Source: Meghimatium bilineatum
Taxonomy: Eukaryota; Mollusca; Gastropoda; Stylommatophora; Philomycidae
DNA: 64,000 nucleotides
Assembly (NCBI GenBank): GCA_034231615.1
Contig: CM067317.1
Coordinates: 2,192,501-2,256,500 of the forward strand
Reading direction: 5' to 3'
Numbering within the stretch: the stretch's first letter is position 1; each line of letters starts with the position of its first letter. A model generated the notes under the pieces. It saw only the letters and a list, made by a program, of their open reading frames with translations, made no database searches and had not been told where the DNA came from. Position numbers and translations under genes: made by a program. Shown in pieces: positions 11,945 through 22,800 of the stretch.

Positions 11945-12660
11945 ACGATATAGTGTTATGTTATGTTATGTTATGTTCCTCCAGGGCCATAGGCGGCGCA
12001 TAGGGCAGAAACAATAACTTTCTATTTCTGTCTTTGTGTTGCCAGGTCTTTCAATTCTACGTGTTGTTTAGGTTCATTGACATGCCTTCTCTTTTAATGG
12101 TTCTTCGCAGAGTTTCTCTATGTCTTCCTCTTCTTCTTACTCCAGGTGGCACCCACTATAGTGACTGCTGGGGAATTCTTAGGCTGTTCATTCTGAGAAC
12201 ATGGCCGATGTAAGTCCAACGCCTTTGTCTAATGAAGGAAGATATATAGGTTTGTTTGATTTCCTCTCTTATAGTAGTGTTAGATTTAGTTTTGTGGTGT
12301 TTCTTAGTGTGTTTGACGTCCAGATGTTATGTAGTTTATTTAAAGCACCCGCTGCAAGGGCAATACGGTGTAAAATTTCTTTTGATGAGTCTCCATCCAG
12401 TGCTAGATTGGTGCCTAAATATGTAAAATTGTTGACTTTTAATAATTGGAACATTTTGAATTTTTATGTTGTCGTTGGATCTCGTAAAATCTAGTATGTG
12501 AGTTTTTGATGTGTTGATTTTCAACTCTATCAGATTTGAGTAGTGTTGGAGATTGTCAAGCTTAGATTGAGCATCTGTGTGGTTTGCGCTCAAAAGGGCC
12601 AGGTCATCTGCATAGTCAAGATCTTCGAGAACGCTATTATTAATCCATATATATGGATAT
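11945..12660 (-). pseudogene. LINE relic, family F, with (AACAT)n tail
   Basis: The minus strand carries LEDLDYADDLALLSANHTDA (catalytic YADD at about 12615), ELKINTSKTHILDFT, then NNFTYLGTNLALDGDSSKEI and NKLHNIWTS. It continues with a C-terminal tail GHVLRMNSLRIPQQS, RGRHRETLRRTIKREGM and WKVIVSALCAAYGP. The last block ends at about 11975, directly followed by four or so copies of AACAT, seen on the plus strand as ttatgttatgttatgtt. Such a microsatellite tail in place of poly(A) fits target-primed insertion of CR1/RTE-like LINEs. Frameshifts separate the blocks, and the 5' end is truncated at about 12660. Confidence 0.82.
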
Positions 12661-12900
12661 AGCGTACTGCCAAGTAAAAGACTTGAGCATGCCTGCTAAT
12701 GATTCCCGTCATACACGATGTTTTCAACAAGAAACTGCGGCTAGAACATAGAACAAAATATTTTCATTGTTAAACTGTTGGCTTGCTACAATTTAAGACA
12801 CATTTTTTTCTCCAATGTTCAACTGTTGCTAGCAACTAAGTATATATATATATATATATATGTTACTAAAAATAATATGAATATATTGGTATTCCGAGAC
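12661..12900. other. AT-rich spacer with short TA run
   Basis: Contains a 22-bp TA run at about 12841-12862. No gene or dispersed repeat recognised. Confidence 0.6.
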
Positions 12901-13212
12901 ATATCAGTAGCGCGCCCGTGTGTTGCCGGGGCCCGAAAGGGGAGCAAAGAATAGCATCACTATTTACCTTCCACGCATGTCGTAAAACGCGACTAAGGAG
13001 GTTATGGGATGGAGTTGGCTGCCCCATCTCACATAGGGTCAGTGACCCAAAGCCATGCCGAAGTCGGATGTTTCAGGTCGAAAGGCGCAGATATCGCAGC
13101 AATGCTGTAAACCATGAGACAACGCATTCCGTTCTCCGGACTCCATCCTGCTGCTAATCTGCAGGAGTTTGAGAACGAACGCCGAAGAAGAAGAAGAAGA
13201 ATATCAGTAGCG
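12901..13212 (+). repeat. SINE with (GAA)n tail and 12-bp target-site duplication
   Basis: A 288-bp insertion (12913-13200) is bracketed by atatcagtagcg at 12901-12912 and 13201-13212. It ends in gccgaagaagaagaagaa. Its 3' region (ccgaagtcggatgt, gttctccggactccatcctgc, gcaggagtttgagaacga) recurs in decayed copies at 3690-3830, 55339-55495 and 60630-60790. I find no clear A/B box at its 5' end, so the copy may lack a tRNA head or the family may be non-tRNA. The tail resembles that of the family B LINE (gtgaacgaaagaagaagaa), its likely mobilising partner. Confidence 0.88.
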
Positions 13213-13484
13213 AAATGAGTATTAAGATATACTGACAACATAAGTCAAATAAGCACACATCCAGTTTCTGAAGTCAACTAAGCACACACATCCAGTTTCT
13301 GATTGCTTTCAATTGAAGGGAAGATATGCTAGAAAATGTGTAGAATTAAATTTGGTAGTAATTCGATATTCCGACATTTCAGAGATGGCCTAAAAATCCA
13401 TTAGGTCCCTACAGAATAGCACACAGAGTAAAAACTGTACACATACAGGTATATATATGTGTGTGTGTGTATTCGTCCATTACA
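13213..13484. other. Spacer, nothing recognised
   Basis: AT-rich sequence with a small imperfect direct repeat (aagcacacatccagtttctga) at about 13248-13302 and a short TG run at about 13458. No gene seen. Confidence 0.6.
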
Positions 13485-14970
13485 AGTGATGATGACCATT
13501 TTTAAATCCACTATTGAAAATTCTGTTAGAATTATGACCATGCATAATAGTTCGTAGATGGCTAATGAGCCATATTTGAGCTGTAAATTTTCTTGGACAG
13601 TTCGGACATGGAATGACCACTGTAGGCGGATTTTGGTATGTCTTTGCAGCGCTCTTTTTTGCCACCTTGAGATCGTTTACCCTTCTCCAACTCACCATGA
13701 GAAGTATATTTCGCAGGCGATAGCCTGACATACGTACCAAATGACCTGCCCAACGAATCTGTGTCTGCATTAGGATAGTGTCAATGCTGGGGATACCAGA
13801 TCTGTCAAGGACAGTGGTATCTGGAATCTTGTCTTGCCATCTGATGTTCATGACTTTTCTGAGACAAGTTGTGTGAAAGTGATTGAGTTTCCTCACATGA
13901 CATCTATACACAGTCCATCTTTCGCTAGCGTAAAACAACACTGGAAGTACCACTGCTCTGTAGACTTTCAGCTTAGTTTGTAGGTTAATGCCATTTCTAC
14001 GCCACACATTTGCGTACAATCTGCCGAAAGGGCTGCTTGCCTTGGCGATCCTTGTATACACTTCATCATTAACGTTGGCATCTTGTGATAACGTACTAAC
14101 TAGGTATGTGAATCTATTCACAAGTTTCAGTGCTACACCATTTACTTTTATGCAGGGCTGGAGACAGCTTTCTGCAGGTGCTGGTTGTAACATGACTTCT
14201 GTTTTCTCTGTGTTAATAGTAAGCCCAAAGTTGGTACAAGCTTTGGAGAATATGTTTATAATAATTTGTAGATCATCCTCAGAGTTGGCATTTAGGGCAC
14301 AGTCATCAGCAAATAGAAGATCCCTGATTGTGTGTGATTTGACTTTGGATTTTGCTCGGAGCCGCCGAAGGTTGAACAATTTTCCGTCTATGCGATAGGT
14401 GATGTTTACTCCCAGGTCTAGATCTCTGAAAGCATCATCTAACATAGCAGAGAACATGATGCTAAATAGGGTAGGTGCTAATACACATCCTTGCTTTATT
14501 CCATTTGAGACAGGAACGTTTGAGATAACTCTCCATCAACCTGAACTCTAGCTTCCATTCCATCATGCAATTGCTGCACCATTGAGATAAATTTATGTGG
14601 GCATCCATATTGTGCCATGATCTTTCACAATCCCTCTCTACTTACTGTGTCAAATGCTTTTTTCATGTCTATGAATGCTGTGTACAGATCACAGTGTTGT
14701 TCTTGACATTTTTCTTGAAGTCTTTCAGCAAAGACGACATCAGTTGTTCCATGTTCTTTTCTGAAACCACATTGGCTTTCGGATAGTAATCCTTCATTAA
14801 GATGAGATGTAAGACGGTTCAAAAGGATCCTAGCAAATATCTTTCCAGCGATGGACAGTAGAGAGACACCAGGATGGTTGTTACAGGACTGACGGTTGCC
14901 TTTAAGCCTATACAGGTGTATAATTGTTGCATCCCTGAAATTTTGTGAGGTATATGTAGGCATATGATGT
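13485..14970 (-). pseudogene. LINE relic, family C reverse transcriptase with C2H2 tail
   Basis: The best-preserved family C copy. From the 5' side (14970 downward): FRDATIIHLYRLKGNRQSCN, a LLSIAGKIFARILLNRL block and GFRKEHGTTDVVFAERL, then YTAFIDMKKAFDTVSREGL (the catalytic Asp of motif A). After a frameshift near 14460-14640 come MFSAMLDDAFRDLDLG, RDLLFADDCALNANSEDDLQ (motif C), GLTINTEKTEVM, FTYLVSTLS, LNIRWQDKIPD and IRWAGHLVRM. It ends with a C2H2 finger CPNCPRKFTAQIWLISHLRT at about 13600-13540. A second frameshift occurs around 13640-13730, where LEKGKRSQGGKKERCKD lies in another frame. No endonuclease domain is present, so the copy is 5'-truncated. Confidence 0.9.
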
Positions 14971-15144
14971 AATGTGATGTATAGACATATGTTTATTACC
15001 AAAAACAGAAAACAAAAAAGAAGAACGACACGAATATTTGTTCTCATGATGTTGCGACGACTTTGTTATGTTATTTGTTGATACATATTAACACACACAA
15101 AATCTGTCTCTAGCATCTAACACCAACAGTTCCTAGTATAAAAT

Positions 15145-15153
15145 GCAATCTAA

Positions 15154-15186
<33 letters not shown>

Positions 15187-15196
15187 CATACATATA
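15145..15196. repeat. (CA)n(TA)n microsatellite at LINE 5' junction
   Basis: A CA run passes into TA/CATA repeats (acacacacacacatatatata) directly before the first in-frame codon of the following LINE copy. The truncated LINE end therefore abuts a microsatellite. Confidence 0.9.
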
Positions 15197-16883
15197 TTGG
15201 GTTGTAGTTCTTAAGTGTGGTAACTGGATATCTACACCAACGGTTATTAGCCCTGGCCTGCCACAGGGATCGCCTCTATCTCCTGTACTTTTCAATGTAT
15301 ACACAGTACATATCGCTGGCAATCAAATCACAGGTGTTGGCAGAACGATGTCATATGCCGATGATATCCTGGTGTATAGACAGGGCAGAAATCGAGAAGA
15401 GTGCGTCGTGGAACTACAGAAGGAGCTGGACAGACTGACAAATTGGTGTCGAGATACGGGAGCAGTGGTTAATCCGTCTAAGGCATTCGTGACGTGGTTT
15501 TCCTTGAACAATCACATGGTAAAGACACCCATGCCACAAGTTTGGTTGTCCGGGAAAAGTTTAGAAAGAACTAGCACAATGAGATATCTGGGTGTGTTTT
15601 TTGACAGAAGCCTGAGTTTCAGGGAACATGTTGACCACATTATCATAAGGGCAGGCAAAGGCTTAGCAGCAATGAAGGTTATGGCTGCTGCGCAATGTGA
15701 GCAAAGATTGTTATTTCTTTTGTACCAGGGTTTGGTAGTGGCTGTGGTAGAATATGCACTGGCAATTCTGACTCTTAGCCAAACTCAGATCGAAAGACTG
15801 GATAGAGTCCAGAATGCAGCAATGCGTATCATTCTGGGATGCACAAGAGACACATCGACAAGAGCTATGCGATACCTACTTGACTGCCCAACAGCTGAGC
15901 ATAGATTACAGTATTGCCGTGCACGGGCGTACCTTCAAATACATGCAGATAAGGAACACCCGTTGCATTCCGAAATACAGAAAGTTAAAGGCAGCAGACT
16001 CAAGAGAGGAAGGTCGTGGATGGGACGTGCTGAAGATGTAATACAAAGCGTGTGCCGATTACAGGATGTGGCAGTTGGTGCGGAATGGATAGGTCTACCC
16101 ACAGATTTCGAAACTTGTTTGAGAGTAGTAATATCACTTAGCAGGGAATGCAGAGAATGGTGTCCCACAGCTGTGGAGAAAGAAGTGCAGGCTTTAATCA
16201 GTGAGAATACCAAAGAGGGGGATGTGATTATATACACTGATGGATCTGTAATTAGGCATGTTCGCAGTGCTTGGGCCTTTACAGCTCAGTGCGCAGGTAA
16301 AACGATCAAGGAGGAAAGTGGTGCCTTTGCGGTCACTATGAGTAGTATGACCATGGAGACTATGGCGGTGACCAAGGCATTTGAGTGGCTACGCACACAG
16401 AAAGTAACGCAGGTCTGCATCTTGAGTGACTCTATGAGTATGATTAAGAAGGTACAAGTGGGTCTCGTTCGCGAACAGTGGATTGAGGCATTGAGAAATG
16501 CGAGCTTGAAGGCGGTTACATTTATTTTCGTGCCGGGACATGTGGGCGTTCGAGGCAATGAAAGAGCGGATCAACTGGCATCGTGTGCGATTGTGGCAAA
16601 GGGCGATGGGGCAATGGATCGCGCTGACGTTTTGAACTCCTTAAGATATATAACACGCGAGAGTGAGACGAATGTGGATGATGATTCCTTTTCAATGGCT
16701 AGGATTAAAGATCAGGGATTGAGATGCGGTGTTGCTAGAGGTGAACATTTTGGAGGGCGCAGAAGAATGATGGTCAACCAGCATAGGACCGGTACTGTCA
16801 GCAGAAGTGTGATGGCGGATACACTCAAGGAGAGATCGGAGCAACTATGGATGTGTCCAGTTTGCAGTGATGATGATCCGACG

Positions 16884-16912
<29 letters not shown>
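15197..16912 (+). pseudogene. LINE family A, RT-RNase H open frame, 5'-truncated
   Basis: The longest transposon coding frame in the window, open from about 15197 to the stop at 16890-16892 (about 565 codons; it enters the RT already past motif A). It starts with SPGLPQGSPLSPVLFNVYT (RT motif B) and MSYADDILVY (catalytic YADD at 15354-15365), then the thumb region. The RNase H domain has the expected residues: IYTDGS at about 16230, METMAV at about 16350, LSDSMS at about 16424 and NERADQLA at about 16555. The C-terminus ends CPVCSDDDPTTN. The tail is (ACTA)n followed by (TA)n. The frame has no internal stop, so the insertion is fairly recent. Lacking the endonuclease and the start of the RT, it is not autonomous. 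Confidence 0.9.
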
Positions 16913-16937
<25 letters not shown>

Positions 16938-17100
16938 TAAATAGTGATATGAAAGCATACATGTGAATACAGACACATAAATATGTATTGATGCCTACAT
17001 ACACAATAACACACTCACACACACACACATATATATACATACGCGCGCACATATATATACATATACATACACATATACAAATATACATACAAATACAAGT
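16893..17100. repeat. (ACTA)n, (TA)n and (CA)n microsatellites
   Basis: The sequence actaactaactaacta runs into a TA run (to about 16935), followed by interspersed CA and TA tracts to about 17100. The ACTA part is the LINE tail; the rest is simple repeat. Confidence 0.9.
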
Positions 17101-17244
17101 ATACTAGGAAAACACACACAATTATATATCTAACTGTACTTACATGAAACACGTTTATATAATTGCTGCACTCAGACACGACAGATGATAACTACAACTA
17201 GTGGATAATGATGTACACACAAGAAAACATACAAATTACAATAC

Positions 17245-18570
17245 ACAAGGGGTGCAAAGGGAACGCATTGCTCTAGGCGGACCCAGGGTTAGCAGATAAC
17301 CAAGATCCCAAATGTACCTCCACGCGGTGCACCATGGAAACAGAAATACAGCAGCTCGTGCTGATTCTGGCCAAATCATTTGGGGATCGTGTCCGAGAAT
17401 GTGGAGATAGCAGATGGAAACAGATTTGACTGCACAAGAGACAGACAATATCTCCGACACCACCAGCAGCACCACATATAGCGACACTGTCGACATACAG
17501 TGAAGCTAGTCAGTCCAGTCCGAACATTGGAGGGGCGGCCAATGTAAAATGCACGTAAAGGTAGATGCATGGCGAGAGACAAATATATTTCATACCGAGT
17601 ACAATGAAACAATGAAAGGGCAGAACAGCGCTAGAGGACAGCGCGAACTGCAAATAGAAAATGAAAAGTTCCTAGGAAAGGGGAACTACAAGCTCCGTCA
17701 GCTCGAGTCGAGCTTCTAGTTACCTGTGTTCCTTACAGGCAGAGAACCAGACCCATTCATATTGGCGTTTGGTAAAGCAAGAAGACCTAATCCAACTCTA
17801 ATGTCGAGCCTTCCTAATCCTAAACCGGAAATATGCTCGCTAAGAGGAAGGGTTCTGTACCCGATGGGCTTAGGCAAGAAAGGGACAACGATGGTAGTCC
17901 TGGCCCAACTCTACTGTCAAGGTTTCCTATACCGGAAGTACACTTGCAGAGAGAAAGGGTTCCGTACTCGATGCGCTCAGGCACAAAAGGGACAACGATT
18001 TAGCCCTGGCCCAACTCTACTGTCAGGTTTTCCTACACCGGAAATACACTTGAAGAGAGAAAGGGTTCAGTACCTGATGGGCTCAGGCGCTATAGGGACA
18101 AGGACGCTCAGCTCGAGAACGCCTTGCTCTCAAACGCGTGGTGTGAGACTCGAACTTGGACAAGGGGTACACGATGTCGGTGAATGACACCTCGGCTAAG
18201 AGGGCGAAAGATCCAGGGTCCAACTCCTCTGTTGAGTTCTTCCCCTTAAGGAACCAGGCTCACGGATGAGAAACGGTTCAGTACCCAATGGACACAGGCA
18301 CAGCACGTCCAATTACACGAGGCAAGTTCATAGACAGTGGAACACCTCGTTCGAGTCAGACGAGAGCAAAAAATCGTCTGGGCGAAGAGTCGCCACTACG
18401 CGTGCCTGGAGACCGATATAGAGGCTGTCACAGGCTAAGGGTAGCCCACCCGAATTATCAAGGCATGCCGAAATCGGATGTGCTAGGCCTACAAGGCGCA
18501 TAACGGTGGCACAACGTAATCACGCTCCCGGCGGAAATCGCACGGATATCCGTGATGGTTACAATGGAGC
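17245..18570 (+). repeat. Dispersed repeat R1.3, intact-looking copy
   Basis: About 1.3 kb of non-coding sequence. Its left part (gcagataaccaagatcccaa, tccacgcggtgcaccatgga) aligns with 32775-32825, and its right part (cagcgctagaggacagc at about 17625; gaggcaagttcatagacag) aligns with 50706-51080. In the second locus, therefore, the 17.6-kb array lies between the two halves. Internally there are about three degenerate 106-bp tandem units (17840-18110; gagagaaagggttc starts at 17949 and 18055). Its right end (ccgaaatcggatgtgctagg, acggatatccgtgatggtta) is also found alone at 19385-19520. No protein is recognised. The class is unknown; a non-autonomous element is my inference. Confidence 0.7.
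17840..18110. repeat. 106-bp degenerate tandem repeat inside R1.3
   Basis: Successive segments carry gaaagggttc, then gggctcaggc/gggcttaggc, gggacaacgat, tggcccaactctactgtca and ttcctacaccggaaatacac, spaced about 106 bp apart. The final unit decays after 18110. Confidence 0.8.
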
Positions 18571-19384
18571 GAACGAAAAACAAACAAAAAAAAACAATAC
18601 ACAAATCATATTCAACGTTTTAACCAAAATGTCTTTATCAAAATACACACAAAACATCAAAAGACGACGAATGGAAAAATTATCACAACAAACAAACGTA
18701 TCCAACTGAAATATGGAAATGAGATGCCGGAAGATTCTATATTATATATTACTATATCACATGTATTACTATACCACAAGAATGTGCACACATTCAAATG
18801 TGTGACCCATAATAAATGTATGGATACATAGAACCATGTAAAACAATATACATATGTATGTAGGTACCAATCTGTAAAACTGTTACATTAATAAATTGAG
18901 GAAATAAAGCAATAACAAAAGTCATGATATGTAAATGAAGCAAACAATTACACAATAGGGTATAGGCCATAATCATACACAATTGAAAGATTGACATACA
19001 ATATAATCAACAGAAACAGCAAAGACATAGGCCTATAACAAATACACTGAAATCTAGCAAATAAAAAGATAATTGCTGATAAGTTGTACAAAAAATTTTT
19101 TGTATTTTTTACATACAAAAAACAGTTGCAAGGATCAGTGGAATATGGGAGTAGAGGTTATATAAAAGTGGTGGGTAAATCAAACAAAACGGTGATGTTT
19201 ATACCGTGTGGTTGTAAGACCCCCCCCCCCCCAATATGACAAATATAGGATTCACATATATAAATAGTGACCAACCAAAATCGCGACCTTAATTAAAAAC
19301 AAACAAATTAAGTCCTAATTACGTATGTGTTTAGGTCTTATATAAGAACTGCAGTCATGCTTGACTAATAAACCAAATAATATG
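18571..19384. other. Upstream of THUMPD3; no gene recognised
   Basis: AT-rich sequence with a C run at about 19220-19231. The open frame at 18794-18997 on the minus strand is low-complexity and unsupported. Confidence 0.5.
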
Positions 19385-19520
19385 CTGAAAACAAATGTGC
19401 TGGGCCAGAAGGGGCAAATAACGCAGCTACGCTATATAGCTAAGAACACGGTGTACTTCACGCTCTCCGGCTTCAGTCACACGAATATTCGTGATAATTA
19501 TTCGAGATCAAGGGAAGAAT
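19385..19520 (+). repeat. 3' fragment of dispersed repeat R1.3
   Basis: Segments tgtgctgggccagaaggggc, ataacgcagctacg and tcacacgaatattcgtgata match the right end of R1.3 at 18470-18560 (tgtgctaggcctacaaggcg, ataacggtggcacaacg, cgcacggatatccgtgatgg). It ends about 160 bp before the proposed THUMPD3 start codon, so it may contribute promoter or 5' UTR sequence. Confidence 0.65.
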
Positions 19521-19678
19521 AAGAAGAAACTAAATAATAACCGTAAGTTGAAAAATGGATGCAGTAGACAGTGGATGCAATGTGGCAATACAATCGACAA
19601 CTCATCGGTTACTATGTCTTCTGCTGTACACACAACACACGGTTAGTCGCAGATTCACGATTCTTCTGCTCTAAGAGC

Positions 19679-19864
19679 ATGGCTTCCAATGCTGACCAAG
19701 CAGTGTTTTCTCAGGATGACGAAGAATTGTGTACAATTGAAGCATCAGTTGTCACAGGATTTGAAGAATCTGCGCGAGGAGAAGCAAGAGAGAAATTTGG
19801 TACAGAAGTTAAAGCTGCTAGGGGACAAATTACATGGAAGGTTCCGTTGAATAAAGTTAATGAT
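19679..19864 (+). CDS. THUMPD3: THUMPD3 exon 1 (N-terminus)
   Basis: Encodes residues 1-62 from ATG at 19679 (MASNADQ) to VNDV, phase 0, followed by a consensus donor gat|gtgagt. It contains ASVVTGFEESARGEAREKFG, the most conserved N-terminal stretch of the family. An in-frame upstream ATG at 19580 would add 33 residues. I prefer 19679 because homologues begin only a few tens of residues before this motif and the upstream peptide looks unconserved. A separate upstream non-coding exon cannot be excluded. Confidence 0.85.
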
Positions 19865-22800
19865 GTGAGTATTGAAATTTGTGTGAGTGAGTCACTTCAC
19901 TAAGTCTATCATACGACGTATGCCTAATTATCTGTGATGCTGATGCAGAGCTATAATTGTGATTTTATCGTGCAAGTGATAATTAACGTGCATTGTATTG
20001 TATACTATTATACACAATCGCTTCTCTTAGCTATCCTATAGCCATTGAGTTATGTACTCCTTTTGGTCGCCCTCCTTATTTTATTTATATCATATGATAT
20101 GGGATCTGATGTAGTGGTTGGGTTGTGTAACTGTAAGCTACTAAAAGCTGTTTTTGCTCAAGATGTCACAGGTTCCAATGGCAATACCTCTCACATTTTG
20201 TTGACGTGGATTTTTTTGTCCGCGATTTCCTGGGATTATTGCTTGAAGCTACGCCTTTACAATTTACATGCTTGGCACATCTTCTGTTTCGTCCACCACA
20301 GGGACCTTTGTCCAAAATTCGAGGTGTTTCCTAACCTTTCCCTGATAGAATGTCACTTTGCGCGTTGGGCGCATCTACCGTTTCCTCCACCTTTGTGACT
20401 TTTAGGGGGATTAAAAGGATTAGAATTAGTTTAGAAATGTTTTTGGGAGTGTTTAGAATTAATAATTAATTCTCTTAGAATTAATAATTAATTCTCTAAG
20501 AGTTCTTGTCTAATAAAATTGTCTAAGGCATGAATCAATATGATTTGTTTTTCAAGGGAAATCCGTGGCGTTATATCACAACAGTGGACGAAACAGCATT
20601 TTTACCAGCGTGTTGTGCTATTTATAGTACAGTGATGGACGAAATGACATTTCTACGCAACACGCATTGAGTGGTATTCTTGGCAGTCTGCATGCAGTTT
20701 TGTTGAGGACAGAGTATATATTGGGTATAAATAATGATCCCTCAGTACAAATAATTGGAAATATTTTTAAATATGTAAATTGAAAAAGAAACAGATTAAG
20801 CATGAGTTCATCTGTGTCTGGATTTGAACTCAGGGATTGTCGGAATGTGACATCACGGCAGCCAATAATTTCATTGGTGCTGCACAGAAATCCGTGATGT
20901 TGGTTATTTAAAAATGTAAACAGTGTACTATATAGCACAATGAAGAATCAAAATCAACTTTTACCCAAAAAGGTATTCGAATTGGCCATCAAAAAGCAGA
21001 TCTGACACATGATAACACATGAACAATCTGTTTTTTTATATGGGTGTCCCCATCTCCATGAGGAAAACATAACTACAGCCCTGTCTATGTCTTTCATACA
21101 TAAAAATTTCAACATCTGTACATACGTACTGGACATGTAGGACAATAGAGTGAGGATCCAGTAACTTGAGCAATCAATCATGTCCTCTAGACTACTGTGA
21201 TGATGTCATCTATTTGCAGGAATATTAATGCAAACTCAATATTCTGTCTGAGCAACAATTCCACATTTTTAGTCTACTACTGTTATCAATTTTTGAAGTT
21301 TCAAGGATTCCATAGCATGTACAACATGCAGACATATACTTTAGTTTGTTCTCCATTTTCTAAAGAGACAGGAATTTGACCATGCCTTGTTCATTCTATC
21401 ATTTAGATTTTAAATTGAAAGCTGAAGTAGTTGTTGGAAGTAGATTAGACTGAGTTTATTATACACTCTTTATTATGAACTTGTTATTAAGCTATAGTAC
21501 TCCACATGTGGGCCTAGCACACAATGTCTTGTTTGCGTAGTCACTTCTTTAGATCCCTGAATATTATTGCAGTGTCTGTAACTTTCTTGTTGTTCAATGA
21601 GAACCAGACTTTTGCCCTGGAGAGATTGATGATTGCTTTGTAACCATCACACCAGAGTCAAAGGTGTTCTAGTTTATTTTGCACACCTTCAATGATGTCA
21701 TATCTGTTTCTGTCACGATTGTACAATAAGAGATTATCCACATAAGTGAGGATTGTACCTGGTCTACTCGCTTCCATGGTGAAATTTTGTACGTGTTGAT
21801 GTTAAACAGCACAGGTGACAGTGGAGATCCGTTTCTGATTCTGATATCCAGGATCTCAACTTAAAAAGCAACTGGTCTAGACACGAACACCATTGCTATC
21901 CATTGAATGATCCACATGTCAATGTTGAGATTTATTAACAAGATCACCAATGGACAATGAGGAATGATGAAATCAGAAGAATCGGTATAAGACCATGCAC
22001 AGAATACATTGAGAAACAACAAATAAAATGGTTTGGACACCTTATGAGAATGAACCATAACCAATTACCAACAAGAACATATAACATAAGAAGATTCGGG
22101 ATACAAGACCAGTGGAAGACCTAGAACAAGATGGATAGATAACATCAAGACAACACTGAACAAATACAGATTCAATGCGGCCAAGGTGACACATCTGGTC
22201 TTGGATATCCAGTTAAATCTCCCAGTCACCACTTCTATGCTTTGTGGCAAGTGTGAATATTCTGACCATCATCCACATGGGGATAGACAAAATGGTTAAA
22301 TGCATCTTCCAGATCTATAACTGCTGCAGCTGTTTCTTCTTTTACCCGAAAGCCCTCGTAAATATTGTAGGCCAGAATTTCTACATAGGCCATAAATCTG
22401 TAGACTATAGGTGAATTAAAGAAGTAATTCTCAACAAGATTAAGCCTAAACTGATTTCTACAAAACTAAAATAAGCAACAAGATTAAGCCCAAACTGATT
22501 TCTACGAAACTAAACTAAGGTCTACTGTTGGGATTCAGTGGGTATTGGTGGGTAGAGGATTTAAACCTTCATGGTGTGAGGAACACCTATTCAACCACAG
22601 ATGTGAGTCTGTCTAGGTTATATCAGAATGTACGATAATATAAATTATTGAAATTGGTTCAAGTAGTCTTGTCACCTTAAACCTTATTATTCTTCTTTAT
22701 GATTAATTATTTGTTAAGTAGATGATTAAAGGCTCTGAGTTGAAAGCTCTTTTCAAGCTAAGCCCCAGACTTGTATGTTAACATGGTGAGACTTTACAAC

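Noticed and set aside
17726-18187. 153-codon open frame in the R1.3 repeat
   Set aside because: It overlaps the 106-bp degenerate tandem units, has no recognisable domain and is not conserved in frame in the second R1.3 copy.
19580-19678. Upstream in-frame ATG for THUMPD3
   Set aside because: It would add 33 residues with no resemblance to family N-termini; the ATG at 19679 gives the expected distance to the conserved VTGFEE motif. Not excluded experimentally.
20045-20398. 117-codon frame with a hydrophobic start
   Set aside because: Lies in THUMPD3 intron 1 without splice support or a recognisable domain; hydrophobicity comes from T-rich sequence.
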